From Prostheceraeus crozeri (taxonomy: Eukaryota; Platyhelminthes; Polycladida; Euryleptidae): 64,000 nt of DNA. The stretch is taken from assembly GCA_907163375.1 (NCBI GenBank), contig CAJQUW010014381.1:248001-312000 (forward strand), read 5' to 3'. The position numbers and the translations under genes are program-made. Numbering within the stretch: the stretch's first letter is position 1; each line of letters begins with the position of its first letter. Below are positions 1 to 10,249 of this stretch, piece after piece. The notes below the pieces were generated by a model. The model was not told the origin of the DNA. It ran no database searches and was given only the letters and a program-made list of their open reading frames with translations.

Positions 1-226
1 ATTTGATTTTATCACAGACTTCTAATATGAAGAAGCTATGTTGCATCCCATGTTCACAGTTGCCAAAAATTCATGTGTCATTGAACTGCTTAAGTACATG
101 TTGCAAAAGTGATTCATACAAGACGGTTCAAAAAAAAGCAAAAGCAGGTCTCAAACACAAACGCAAACCCTAGAGGAGAAAAAGACCGTTACTTTGAGGC
201 AAATAAGCGATCCCTCTTAATAGACG
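1..226. other. Upstream flank of Maverick integrase
   Basis: AT-rich sequence before the integrase start. An in-frame TAG just upstream of the ATG at 227 supports that start. No terminal inverted repeat could be recognised. Confidence 0.4.
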
Positions 227-1250
227 ATGGATAAACATCTGAAATCAATTTACTATAACCCAAAGCATTATGCAGGTTATGCTTCAGTGAAAAAGTTGTC
301 ACAAGCAAGTGGTTATTCACAGAAACAAATGAAGAGATGGTTAAAAGCTCAACCTGCATATACATTGCACACACAAGCTCGAAAACGTTATCCTACCCGT
401 TCTTATATCGTTCATGATATTGATGAACAATGTCAAGCAGATTTGGCTGATGTTTCTTTATTAGCTAAAAAGAATAAAGGCTATCGCTTTCCCCTAATTG
501 TCATTGACTTATTTTCCCGTTATGCTTGGGTTCATCCACTCAAGACAAAACGTGGTGAAGAAGTGGCCGAGGCTTTTCAAAATATTTTCAGTGAAGGACG
601 CATTCCCACACGTATTCAGACTGATCAAGGGAAAGAGTTTGAAAACAGACATGTGCGTGCTTTATTTCGCGAACTGTTTAGTGTGAAAAGTGCATACAAG
701 GCTGCAGTGGTCGAACGCTTTAATCGTACACTGAAAACTCGTCTATGGCGCTATTTCACTGCATAGTAACGCAAAAGTGGACGGATGTATTACAAGATAC
801 TGTACACGCTTACAATCATTCTGTTCATCGCATGATTGGTCACAAACCTGCTGACATAACTCCAGACATGGTGGATACAATCCGTGAAATCAATGCCAAA
901 CGCAAGCAACCATCACAAGGTAAACGTGACTTTCAGATTGGTGACATAGTTCGCATTTCCAAGGTAAAAAGCGTGTTTGTTAAAGGTTATCTTCCCAATT
1001 GGACAGAAGAAATATTTACTGTCTCTGAGGTTAACAAGAAATTCAAGCCCACTACCTACAAGCTTCGTGATTATCATGGTGAAGAATTTGAAGGGAGTTT
1101 TTATCGTCATGAGATAACGCCCATCACCAAAGAAGATGATGACTACATGGTTGAAAAGATACTTCGTCACCAAATACGACAAGGGGAAAGTGGAGCCTGG
1201 TGAAATGGGTTGGCTATCCACATTCAATGAACAGTTGGATTCGTCATTGA
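227..1250 (+). pseudogene. Maverick integrase (RVE, chromodomain C-terminus), frameshifted
   Basis: Integrase inserting element DNA into the host genome. The first frame (227-766) holds the RVE catalytic core: the first acidic residue in QADLADVS, a second Asp in TDQGKEFEN and the Glu in VVERFNRTLK, giving a DDE triad. The stretch between the second Asp and the Glu looks shorter than usual for this family. The frame breaks near 760 and continues from about 745 to 1200 with an SH3-like segment (GDIVRIS, GYLPNWTEEIF). A second shift near 1185 leads into a chromodomain end (LVKWVGYP) with a stop at 1248-1250. The start ATG gives the usual N-terminus beginning with a short basic stretch and IYYNP. 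Nearest relatives are Maverick integrases of the F54H12.3 type. It cannot make a full protein as read. Confidence 0.88.
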
Positions 1251-1322
1251 CCTATATCGTGTTAGTCAACGTTCCTAAGCAAAGTAATGAATTGTGTAAA
1301 TATAAATATATAAAAAATACCT

Positions 1323-1710
1323 ATGGATCAAACTGCTATGTTTTATTCTGCTCCCTCCTATGCTAGTCATGGAGCTGGCTTTCCCGTTTATGCTGGATCG
1401 AGACGTCAAAAAGGGGTAGTCTATTGGGTGCTGTCAAAGGTATGATGCTCCCCACTTTCTCAAATGTGGGAAAATCAGCTTTAAAGGAGTTGTAGGATTA
1501 GCAGCAGATGTAGCAAGTGATGCACTTTCAGGAAGATTGCCGATTCGTGAATCGTTAAAGCGTCATGGAATACAGCGTTTGAAGAATGTCGGTAAGGCTG
1601 GTATCAGGTCTGTCATCAGTCATATCAATCCACTCTCTACTTCAGGCAAACGTAAGCGAAGAGCATCCCGTATACCTCCAACCAAACGCAGACGACGTGG
1701 ACTGTTTTAA
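1323..1710 (+). pseudogene. Maverick basic core-like (adenovirus pX/pVI-like) protein, frameshifted
   Basis: Small basic virion protein between integrase and capsid genes. The N-terminal reading (ATG 1323) has a Gly/Tyr/Ser-rich segment ending in GFPVYAGSRRQKG. After a frameshift near 1415 and another near 1485 the frame continues through a small-residue hydrophobic stretch (GLAADVASDALSG) to a strongly basic tail rich in KRKRR and RRRRG. The stop is TAA at 1708-1710. A glycine-rich start, small hydrophobic middle and basic end match the pX/pVI-like proteins seen in Maverick and adintovirus-type elements; this is inference from pattern and position. The capsid ATG at 1713 follows after 2 bases, so the two genes are tightly packed. 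Confidence 0.72.
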
Positions 1711-1712
1711 AT

Positions 1713-2990
1713 ATGGAATGTAAAAACTCATCCCTTTGCTTATTTGATAGAACACCTATAAAGACGGATATCATTAGAAATTATGTATCCATTCTCAATC
1801 CGCAGACAAGTATCGATTCCGGTAGTGTCATTGAGTTTTTAATACCAGGGAATGCTGCTGAGTACATCGCTGTAAATGACATCAATCTACATGTTAAGTT
1901 TAAGATAGTAAATAAGGACGGTACAAACCTGGACGACAAGGACAAAGTAGCCGTGAATAACTTGGCAATAGCGACGCTCTTCAAGGATATATCATTGACC
2001 ATCGGTGAAACTCGGGTTGAAGGTGGTCAACATAGTTATCCCTATCTCGGTTATTTTTCAACAGTCATGCAGTTCCAGCCACAAGCACAAAAGAGTCACA
2101 TGGCTGTTATGGGTTGGTGTAAAGATGAAGCTGGTAAATTTGATAGTGACAAAAACAAGGGATTTGTCACTCGTGAAAAGTGGACTGCAGAAAAATAGGG
2201 TGTGTGAATTATACGGTCCCCTATACTTGGACTTTTACCGTCAATCACGTTTCTTAATGTCAGAAGTAGACATGCGAGTTCATCTCTTGCCGAACGATCC
2301 TAAATTTGTATTGAATAATTATGGAGCAAAGACTGAATTTAAGATTGTGTTTGAAAGTGTTAGACTTTATGTGCGACGAATGACAGTGAATCCTTCGGTG
2401 ATTAATGGTCATGAGATGGGTTAGAAGAAGTATGATGCTCTTTATGATGTAAATCATACTGAGATCCATAGTTTCACTATTCCTCGTGCGCAAAAGAGCT
2501 TTGTTAAAGATAGTTTGTTTCCTATACAATCACCAAAAATGATCATTGTGGGATTGATTGCAAATGATGCATACAATGGTAATATATCGAAGAATCCCCT
2601 CAACTTTGAAAACTTTGGTTTAAATCAGATCGGACTGTATCGTGATACTGATTGCATTCCTGGTGCTCCTTTTTGTCCAGACTTCGCTAATGGACATTAT
2701 TCTCGCTCATATCAAAATACTATGGAGACAAATACTGGAATACTGATGACACCAATGGTTTGACCTATGATGAATTTGCTGAAGGTTATCCGCTTTATGC
2801 ATTTGATTTGACAGCAAACAATGAAGCAGGTGCTTCTTATCGTCCAGGAACTGCCACGAAGGGTCTTAAACTAGAATTCTTTTTTGAAGAAGATTTGACG
2901 AAAACAGTCAATGTACTCATCTATGCTGTGTTCGATTCCACCATTCGAATTAACAGGCTACGTGACGTTTCCGCTTCTTATACAAGTTAA
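1713..2990 (+). pseudogene. Maverick major capsid protein (double jelly roll), broken
   Basis: Major capsid protein of the F54H12.2-like family, expected to form the icosahedral shell. N-terminal features (VIEFLIPGNAAEYI, NDINLHVKFKI) and C-terminal features (PFCPDFANGHYSRSY, YPLYAFDLTA, a final INRLRDVSASYTS) are in family order. The length is about 425 codons. Reading runs in one frame to about 2195, shifts to a second frame, meets a TAG at 2422-2424, continues to about 2750 and returns to the first frame. Its TAA (2988-2990) overlaps the protease ATG by one base (TAATG), as in compact viral gene blocks. As read it encodes no intact capsid. Confidence 0.85.
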
Positions 2991-3505
2991 TGAGTTGGTT
3001 ATCTGATGCAGAGCTAGAGAGAGTCGTTCAAGAACATGGTGATGAACGCACTGTTGCAGCATTTCGTGGGGTGTTTTCTATCAATAATATGCCCACAGTT
3101 TTACCAAAGCCACCCTCGTTCATTATCATGAATACTGATACAGCACACTTACCCGGCAAACACTGGAAAGTTTTATTTATTGATAAAGACTATTGTGGTG
3201 AAATCTTTGATTCATTGACCTTACCAAACTGTGATTATGTCACACGTTTCATGAACCGTCATTCACGAAAATGGATTTGCAATGCTTTGGCCTATCAACA
3301 TCCCTTGTCCTCAGCATGTGGAGCATATGCCCTCTACTTTGTAATACAACGACTACATTGTGACTCTTTACATGACATTTGTAAACATTTTTCACATGAT
3401 GCCCTTGTCAATGAAAAGCGCATTCGTATTTTTATAAAAGCCTTCAATAAATATGTACGATTAAAATTTGTTTTCTTTATTATACTTCAATGCAAAAGTA
3501 GATGA
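2990..3505 (+). CDS. Maverick adenain-like cysteine protease, open throughout
   Basis: Maturation protease of the adenain/Ulp1 fold, expected to cleave virion precursors. The frame is uninterrupted over 171 codons. The catalytic His lies in LPGKHWKV, an acidic residue follows in GEIFDSL, the oxyanion Gln is in AYQHPL and the nucleophilic Cys is in SSACGAYALYF. Residue order and spacing (His near 57, Cys near 109) fit the family, whose members are commonly close to 160-200 residues. The last roughly 15 residues (FVFFIILQC) look unlike the family and may be read-through after a lost stop. It directly follows the capsid gene. It is the only long Maverick gene here without a visible break; whether it is expressed is unknown. 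Confidence 0.85.
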   Translation: MSWLSDAELERVVQEHGDERTVAAFRGVFSINNMPTVLPKPPSFIIMNTDTAHLPGKHWKVLFIDKDYCGEIFDSLTLPNCDYVTRFMNRHSRKWICNALAYQHPLSSACGAYALYFVIQRLHCDSLHDICKHFSHDALVNEKRIRIFIKAFNKYVRLKFVFFIILQCKSR

Positions 3506-3544
3506 TGTGATTGAATATGTTGTATTTAGTCATCAAACATGAAT

Positions 3545-3900
3545 AGGTAGAGATAAGAAGACGTTGCTCACTTGTCACGCACCTGCTTATGAGTGTTGGT
3601 CTGTTGAAGGCAAGTCATTATGCGAGGATGTATACTTTCTCTATACTTGTTCCAACTTGAGGATGTAAAATGTATAACACCATATTGATCATGAAGAGCA
3701 ATGAAATCTCGTCGAATAATGAATAGACGTCCACCTAGCTTGATGTAGGAAAAATTGGATGATGCATTATATATAGAGCATCGTGGAGGTCATCCATTTG
3801 AAAAGGTGACAAACTTATTTTAACTTGTCGATGAGTATCGTAAAAGGTAATGCGTCGAGCCTTCCATGTGACGTGACACTGAGAAGAGAGCTTGGCTATC
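3545..3900 (-). pseudogene. Possible small Maverick gene on the minus strand, decayed
   Basis: Read on the minus strand from about 3880 downwards, an open stretch includes FYDTHRQVKISLSPF and LHDALYIMHHPIF. A stop or frameshift near 3745 leads into RLFIIRRDFIALHDQYGV and SWNKYRESIHPR in another frame. The composition looks protein-like and the position between Maverick genes suggests an element gene of about 110-120 codons. I do not recognise the family. Weak call, based on continuity of plausible peptide across one break. Confidence 0.35.
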
Positions 3901-4020
3901 ATGGTTAGTTTTAGTCATACTAAAACTTTTGCTTAGTCTTCTCGCTTAAGCAAAGCGTTCATAAGAAATGGACGCAGATTAAATGGATGAAGATTAATCA
4001 TCATATTATCATTTGCAACA

Positions 4021-4542
4021 GTGACATTAGCGAGACGAGGATTAGATGACGCAGTTCGTCTCATCAAATCACCTATTCATGCAACAAGACCTATTGAAGA
4101 TGTAATTCTTTCCGGCATAGCCGATCCTTGGCAAAATCATGCTTACAAACTTCAGATTTAACGTCAGCGAATGGGTCATGCGTGGGAAATGGTGTTAACA
4201 GATTTTGGCTTTAGGCGATCGCCTGTAGGCGGCATCGATTTGATCAATCCTGTACGTCGCATTGCAATGGAATTAAAAAATAGCTGTCGGGTGAGCTCAT
4301 CAATAAAACGTGAAATATTTCATACCCTTACAGCTTTTAAACGTAGAAGACCAAGATATCAAGTAATATTTGGTTGTATCAACTATCGCAATATGAAAGA
4401 AGGCGGTACAAGCATACTTAGGGGAGTACATTATGTGAAAGGACAATCACTCTTAACCAAATTCCTAGGACGATAAAAAGTGCCTACTGTGAACAGATTG
4501 AAAGCAGCAGTTCGTTATGCCATGCGAAATAACGCCTAAGCA
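4021..4542 (+). pseudogene. PD-(D/E)XK-like nuclease in Maverick, with stops
   Basis: A single frame runs from about 4021 to 4542 with a TAA just before 4162 and another at 4474-4476; the segment 4171-4476 is fully open. The core reads GHAWEMVLTDFG, then GGIDLINPVRRIAMELKNS: an Asp, ten residues, then E-L-K. This is the spacing and motif of the PD-(D/E)XK nuclease fold, as in several type II restriction enzymes. A hydrophobic strand (YQVIFGCINY) follows. Upstream in the same frame is ADPWQNHAYKLQI, and downstream KAAVRYAMRNNA. It may act in element DNA processing or in degrading competing DNA. The nuclease assignment is inference from motif only. The Harbinger insertion begins 26 bases downstream. 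Confidence 0.5.
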
Positions 4543-4565
4543 AACGACGCTTTATGCTGATACTC

Positions 4566-4568
4566 TAA
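4566..4568. repeat. Left TAA target-site duplication of Harbinger
   Basis: TAA immediately precedes the left inverted repeat and matches TAA at 8166-8168. Confidence 0.9.
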
Positions 4569-4592
4569 AGGTCGAATTCGAATGACGCGACT
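4569..4592 (+). repeat. Harbinger left terminal inverted repeat (24 bp)
   Basis: Begins AGGTCGAATTCGAATGAC and matches the reverse complement of 8142-8165 at all 24 positions. Imperfect subterminal similarity continues inward. Confidence 0.92.
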
Positions 4593-4809
4593 GAAGCGAC
4601 TCCAGTCGTACGGCTCGAGCCACGCGTCTCTCAACTTGCACTGCTTTTCATTGTTTCCCATGACACCCTTTCCAACCACGCGTCTCGAGTCGCACGATCG
4701 GCGCGTCTATAGCAACGCGGCTCTAAGCACGCGACTCCAACCGCTTCGGAAGCAGTCATTTGCTTAGAGTCGTCGCGGCTGATTGCTGAGTCAGAGGAGC
4801 TGCAGTGAA

Positions 4810-4942
4810 ATGGATGATACAAGGTTGATCGAATTGGTACATCAACACCCGTGCATCTATGATGCAAAAAGCCAGCATTACAAGGACATCAACATGCGTG
4901 ATAATGTATGGAGGGAAATATCTGATTCATTGAATTTATCAG
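4810..4942 (+). pseudogene. Harbinger accessory protein, MADF domain exon
   Basis: ATG at 4810 opens a MADF (Myb/SANT-like) domain start: DDTRLIELVHQHPCIYD, then YKDINMRDNVWREISDSL. MADF proteins partner the Harbinger transposase in DNA binding and nuclear import. A consensus splice donor GTGAGT begins at 4943, and reading through gives a stop at once, so this is best seen as a first exon. The remainder of the MADF domain (a KKRWKNLRD-like helix) was not found and may be lost. The last part of the protein is probably at 7314-7736. Confidence 0.7.
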
Positions 4943-5398
4943 GTGAGTAGAGACCCTTCATGTTCTTGCTACAGCATCTATGAAAAATTGATCAGATTCC
5001 TTCACTTAAACATTTCCATCTAGATAGCAAGCAGATCAGACCTACTGATATTTTCTATCGCAAATTCAGAATAGCATGTGATTCGATGAATAAAATTCAA
5101 GTGAATCGCTTATAAGTAGGAGAAATGAGTTATCAAATTTATGAATTTAGAGATCAGAAGTAGTAGAAAAAATCGGAAGGAATACAATGATTTTTTTGGA
5201 TTCACGAATCAGTATCAGTTTTCATTACATGCTTCAATTGCCATGGAAGTTTCCCAGAATTTGTAAAATAAGACGTAAAGCGCTCTCTGACTTCAAAGCC
5301 ATCAACACTGCCAAAACCTCCGATTGCTCTCAATGAAATTAAGTTTTTCGTAGGTGATTTTTCCGAGGTGACTTTGAAGTAACATTCATCTTTTTTAT

Positions 5399-5995
5399 CT
5401 AGGTACGCATCTGAGCAAGTTGTGAAGACAACATGCTGTCATAATCAATGCATCTGTAACTTCGACATTCACAGCAATGGGTGCATAAAATATTCTGAAC
5501 ACTTGACTTGAGGGCGAAAGAGTTCTCAGAAACTCTCCTTGCACGTGAAAGCCTGTAATTAAAAATGGCTTTCGAGCTGTCGAGTCGGGCAATGCTTCTT
5601 GGATACGGTTTCATCATATGAGTTGACAGTTTAAATGCTTCATCACCCACACATACATGCGGCAATTCAAGATTATCATGCATTTGTTTCGGAGGTGGGT
5701 AAAAACCATCGCTCTTTATCAACTTTCCAATATTGGACTTCTCGATTATACCACTATCGCCTTCTTTTCCATATGAGCCAATATCGACCATCACAAATTT
5801 GTAATTAGCATCAACGAATGCCAACAAGACCACAGAGAAATGATCCTTGTAATTATAAAACTGAGAGCCACTTTTTCCTGAACAATATATGCGGACATGC
5901 TTGCCATCTACAGCTGAGATGCATGCTGGAAAGTTCCACTTGTCCTCGAAGACTTTCGCGATATGAGTACCATCATCATCGTGCTTTCCATCGCA
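5399..5995 (-). pseudogene. PIF/Harbinger transposase (DDE_Tnp_4), frameshifted
   Basis: Catalyses cut-and-paste of the Harbinger element. Reading on the minus strand is open from about 5995 to 5399. It holds the first catalytic Asp in ISAVDGKHVRI (codon at 5906-5908), VDANYKFVMVDIGSYG, the second Asp in CVGDEAFKLS, the MMKPYP signature, and the Glu in RARRVSENSF. After ENSFAL the frame shifts near 5510; the true C-terminus (YAPIAVNVEV, CCLHNLLR) is read in another frame down to about 5400. The N-terminal part expected upstream of 5995 could not be followed beyond a TAA at 5996-5998. All three DDE residues survive, but the frameshift and missing N-terminus make it a pseudogene as read. Confidence 0.88.
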
Positions 5996-7313
5996 TTAGC
6001 AATTGTCTGTATACATCAACATAGGCCCTGTATGCTGGCACATATACATGTATCTACGGACGTTGTCGTAGCATCACAACATATTTATCAAAATGACTTA
6101 TTGAACCTGAAATGACATTTGGAAAAAGGCAGCAGGTGCATTCGGTCAGTCACGTTCAACACTTGCGTAACCTCATTAACTTTCCAATCTTAATTTTTCA
6201 GGCCTAGTTAACTTATCCTAACGTTTTTTGAGTCTTTTTAGATTACGTTTATAATGCCTTTTTTCAGATGACGTCTGTAAAAGCCGACGGAAGAATATTC
6301 GAGACACTTTCATGAGACACGAGAGAGAAACTTGCCTACAGGTTCTTCACGAGCAAAGAAATCGCGAAAATGGCCGCTTATGGACCACCTGGCCTTCCTT
6401 GAGAGAGTAGAAACCGAGCGAAAGTGAGCGAATCAACTTATCCACTTCGATGACGATAACATGAATGTGCGCTATATCTACGATGTAATCAAAGACTAAA
6501 AGTCCTACTTCTTAAATAATTAAAGCCAGTTATCCTTGGCTATTTTTTTCGTAATCCCACTACCAAAATGCTCTAGAAGCAGAAGTGATATAGGGCGGTT
6601 CCATCTGCGATGGACGTACTTCACTGCAACTTCTAAATTTCGATATGCAACATAAGAAATATATGTTGCCATTAGACACTGGCTGCTATTGTACAAAAAA
6701 ATTCTAATTTTAAAAACCAACAGCTTAAACTGCAAGCCAAAAATAGCGAACAGCGCTTGTCTCTACACAGTTGTACTTGCATGTACCTATTGATTTGAAA
6801 GTGCTGCACTCTTAATCAGGGTTCCACAAACTCGGCTTTCCAGCCGGCATGCGGCTGGCAGGGGCGATCCAAATGCATCGGCTTTGTGGCTGGAGTGAAA
6901 TATATTTGCTTTCATGTGTACGTAAAATATGCCCAGAAATTATTCTTACATATTTGCAATCTTAATCTTTATCTTTCTTACATTGGAAGAAATAATCCCC
7001 AAAATTTACTTGCTCCATCAAGGCACGTGCTCGATGTGCATACTTTTGCAACAGTGAGGTGCATGCCCCCTGGAACGCGCCGCAACACTTTTGAAAGATT
7101 TTGGGTATTATTAGCTGATATCCTGGAATATTCTAAAAATAGTCTCGGAAAGTTCTAAAACAAGACTAGCGGGAGCAATGTTGATTTCTAAATGGTGTCA
7201 CACATAAAGCTGAAAGATAAGCCTATGCATTGAAATAAAACTTATGACAAAAAGCATCAGACACGACCGGAAAATTTGATGATTATTGTTTTGTCTCTGG
7301 ATAAATTGTAGAT

Positions 7314-7736
7314 GTGTCATGCATTTACCGGACAATTTCAAATACCATTGTGGACGAAGACGCAGGCATTAGCGAAGTACTCGAAAGTCCGCATCCAAGC
7401 GAAAATCAGATCGAGACTGAAAAGGAGCCATTGGGAGACCAATCACAAGTCAGTGACAAAATGGAGGACACACCGGATGAAAATTCGGACAAAGAGAATA
7501 ATGACTTGAAGCTAAAGTCAAGAAAACGGAGATATTCAAGTCGAAATAGTGCTGACAGGATAGAACTTTTTAAAAAAAATTCAATGGAAAGAAAGGAGTT
7601 TTTATTGAGAGCATTTGAAAAGGATGAAGAAAATCATCCTGTTGATGTCTTTTTTAAAAGTATGTCATTGTAAGTAAAAAAGATGGCGGAAGATCGTCAA
7701 ATTTTTGATAAAATGAAGATATCCAAATTGTAGGGA
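7314..7736 (+). pseudogene. Harbinger accessory protein, acidic linker and BESS-like tail exon
   Basis: The frame from about 7314 encodes an acidic, Glu/Asp/Ser-rich stretch, a basic cluster (KLKSRKRRYS, a likely nuclear signal) and ENHPVDVFFKSMSL. This is the start of a BESS motif, the usual C-terminal dimerisation element of MADF proteins. A TAA at 7671-7673 interrupts it, and the same frame continues with VKKMAEDRQIFDKMKISKL to a TAG, completing a BESS-like helix pair. A possible splice acceptor (pyrimidine-rich, ending TTGTAG) lies just before 7311. I read it as the 3' exon of the gene that starts at 4810. Confidence 0.6.
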
Positions 7737-8141
7737 AGGTAGAGCTTGAAGAACTTTTAAACCAAAAACGCTCTTGAAACCCAGTGAAAATGAAACATCA
7801 TCTGTCAACAGTGAATTCAATTTTCTACAAAACACGTGTGGTTCTGGTTTTTCTTAGACTGATTTTTTGAAAGTGTACTATGCTATCCGAGTGAAATATA
7901 GTAGTTGACTGACATTAACTAAGTGCCTGTCTTGAGTAATTTTCGATAAAACAGTCATTGCTTCTTCCTCTAAAAGAGCTATCACCAACGCACGCTTCGC
8001 CATCATTCACTCAAACACATGCAGTGGCAAAACGAAGTGGAAACTTCTGATGGTGTGACTCATTACAGTCGCGTTATTCGAAATCGATCACGCGACTCCA
8101 GCCGAACGGCTCCAGCCACGCGGCTCTAGTCGCGCAGTTGG

Positions 8142-8165
8142 AGTCGCGTCATTCGAATTCGACCT
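8142..8165 (-). repeat. Harbinger right terminal inverted repeat (24 bp)
   Basis: Reverse complement of 4569-4592. Ends in GAATTCGACCT before the TAA duplication. Confidence 0.92.
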
Positions 8166-8168
8166 TAA
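8166..8168. repeat. Right TAA target-site duplication of Harbinger
   Basis: TAA directly after the right inverted repeat. One base later is the ATG (8170) of a Maverick structural gene. Confidence 0.9.
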
Positions 8169-8169
8169 C

Positions 8170-9792
8170 ATGGAGTTTACAGCTGTGTTTCCCAGTAATG
8201 CTCAACCTGAGCGATATGAAAATACAGCTGCAGAGTTTGAGACTGATTTAACGCAGCCGATTGACTTAAATGGAGATTGGGAAGTAGCCCTGCAAGATGT
8301 CAGCTATGTGAATAATATAAGAACCATCGCAAATGAAGAGATTACATTAGGCACTGCAACGAATCAAGACTTGTACTTTCCAAAACTAGAGCGAAATGAT
8401 TAAAGTACATACCTACAACTTGAATGAACATGCAGCAAAGTGGAATTCTATTCCTACAGTAAACACCCGTCGGGGAAAGCGAGCTGTTGATGAGATTGTA
8501 AATGGTCCTACTTTAATAATCACTGCAGATACAGACATACCTATTGCTAAAAATGCTTCACCACTGAAATGGAAACAACCTACAAACCCATCATTTCGTC
8601 ATCGTTTAGAGCAATCATACTATTATATGAAAATGCAACGCCTATTGAATGTTATGAATGATATGGCAAAGGATCTATGGTTCTGGCAGATGGATCCAAA
8701 TCTACATAAAGTTACACTCTACATGAGACCCGACTACTCTTTCCCATGGATTTTATGGGAGTGGACCTCTGCAAAAGATATTGAATCTTAAATCACGTTT
8801 CTACCTATCACAAAATTTTCTGAAGTAAAAGGAAGTGGCGCCTTCCTTTTGAGAGCTCAAGTGTCCATGAAAGTATCAAAGCAGATTAAGAAATATCTAC
8901 ATTGGCACAGGAGAAAATTTCAGATTGCCTTACTTCCCCTTGATCGCATGCATGAGCGCTTTATACTTTTTAAATCTGGTACTGTTGTTGACTTGATCAA
9001 ACAGGTAAATGAAATAATGGGATTATCTATGTCCATCACTCGAGCACACAATAAAGCAAGGATTGATTTCCGAAATGATTATGAGCATTCACACATTGGA
9101 TTTGTTCACATCAATTCTAAATTTCGCGATTTGCTCTTTGAATACAGACGTCTTATGGTCACACTATGAATGGAGGAATGTGAAAATAACATCTGAACAG
9201 CTATCCGATTGTCGAATGGTCCTTTAATTCTAACGTACAGACCCTGTTTTAAGTCCCAGTCTTACATGGAAGCCGAATGAAAAGTTACCAATACCACCAA
9301 AGCATTATAGCAATGGCTATGATGTTTGGACATACTTGAACAAAGGTGTATCAAATCTACACTCATCATTTTGACTATGATCCTAAAGCGAATACATTCT
9401 GTATCAGTGTACATGGCAAAACGGTCATTCACATTTCAAAAGAGCCGACAGAGATTTTAGGATTCAAACGTGACATATTCTACGACGAGAAGTACTGTGG
9501 CTCAACATCCTTACTCGATATGAATATCATTTACATTTATACTAAATTTATCGATTCAACGCAAGTCGGTGGCCAAATGATTCCCCTTTTGAGATATATT
9601 CCTATTGACAGTGGAGACTTTGGTGTGATCATGCACAGGGAGTTCCTGAACAAGGTATACATTTCAGTCAATGTATTACGATTATCCCATTGCAAATTTA
9701 GTATCTATGATGATAGTGGTAATCCTATTCAATTCATTGGTGGGCGCACTGTCTTAACACTTCATTTTCGTCAGATAACATCAAATCATTAA
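8170..9792 (+). pseudogene. Maverick second structural protein, broken
   Basis: Large Maverick virion-associated protein of unknown precise role. The N-terminus reads EFTAVFPSNAQPERY, then LTQPIDLNGDWEVAL, a signature of this conserved Maverick protein. The C-terminus has PIQFIGGRTVLTLHFRQ. Together these mark both ends of one gene of roughly 540 codons. The reading frame shifts near 8395, meets TAA at 8789-8791, continues to a TGA at 9167-9169, shifts through about 9170-9350 (WKPNEKLPIPPKHY) and is open again at 9346-9792. Related genes occur in Mavericks and adintoviruses near the capsid cluster. Its ATG lies 4 bases after the Harbinger end, so the transposon landed in its 5' leader. Confidence 0.65.
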
Positions 9793-10249
9793 ATTTGTAT
9801 GTTGCGTGTGGCGCAGTCAATGTCTTTTCTTTCTTGATTAGGTGGCCGTTAAGGCCGTGGTCTCATAAAGACCGTTTGGGGCATTCTCTGGTCTCATCAA
9901 AGGGCTTTTCACTCCTGAAAGTCAGCCTCGTTTATGAAAGGCTCACTCTCAACCGTTTGTAGAGTGAGGTGCTTGCAGCATTCAATCATTCGTCTCTCTT
10001 CCTCTTCCTCTTTTTGTTGAAACTTTCTCTCAACTTCCTTCTTCGTAGGAGTTGAGTTAGAAAGAGGTATGAATGTTTCCTCTGTATCGGACAGGACTAT
10101 GATAGTGAAATGCAAGACATTCTTCTTAATATATGAGAATGATGCATTGTGATTGATAAATGGCTGTCGTCCAATGAGACAGCGCGAAGCAGGGAGAGAG
10201 AATCTATATAAGTGCGGTGCAATGACAATTTCCTCATAATATCATTAAA
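9793..10249. other. Intergenic region with possible divergent promoter
   Basis: Between the structural gene and the acidic-protein gene. The minus strand (9909-10115 and a little upstream) is open and encodes an acidic Glu-rich coiled segment (KKEVERKFQQKEEEEERR) but begins at a TTG with no upstream ATG in frame. It may be a decayed small gene. A TATA box for the + gene lies at 10205-10212. Confidence 0.3.
10205..10212 (+). promoter_or_regulatory. TATA box upstream of the acidic-protein gene
   Basis: TATATAAG about 38 bases before the ATG at 10250, at a spacing fitting a short 5' leader. Confidence 0.5.

Larger units (their letters stand above)
4569..8165. mobile_element. PIF/Harbinger DNA transposon nested in Maverick
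   Basis: Complete-ended element of 3597 bp. Left and right ends are perfect 24-bp inverted repeats beginning AGGTCGAATTCG and are flanked by TAA on both sides. A 3-bp TWA duplication is diagnostic of the PIF/Harbinger superfamily. It contains the two expected genes in opposite orientation: a Myb/SANT-like MADF DNA-binding protein on + and a DDE transposase on -. GC-rich subterminal motifs built on GCGACTCC recur within about 190 bp of each end, as expected for binding sites. The transposase is frameshifted, so the copy is not autonomous as read. Confidence 0.93.

Noticed and set aside
9840-9900. Possible histone-type 3' hairpin or histone gene end
   Set aside because: The words resemble one only loosely; no histone-fold coding sequence upstream.
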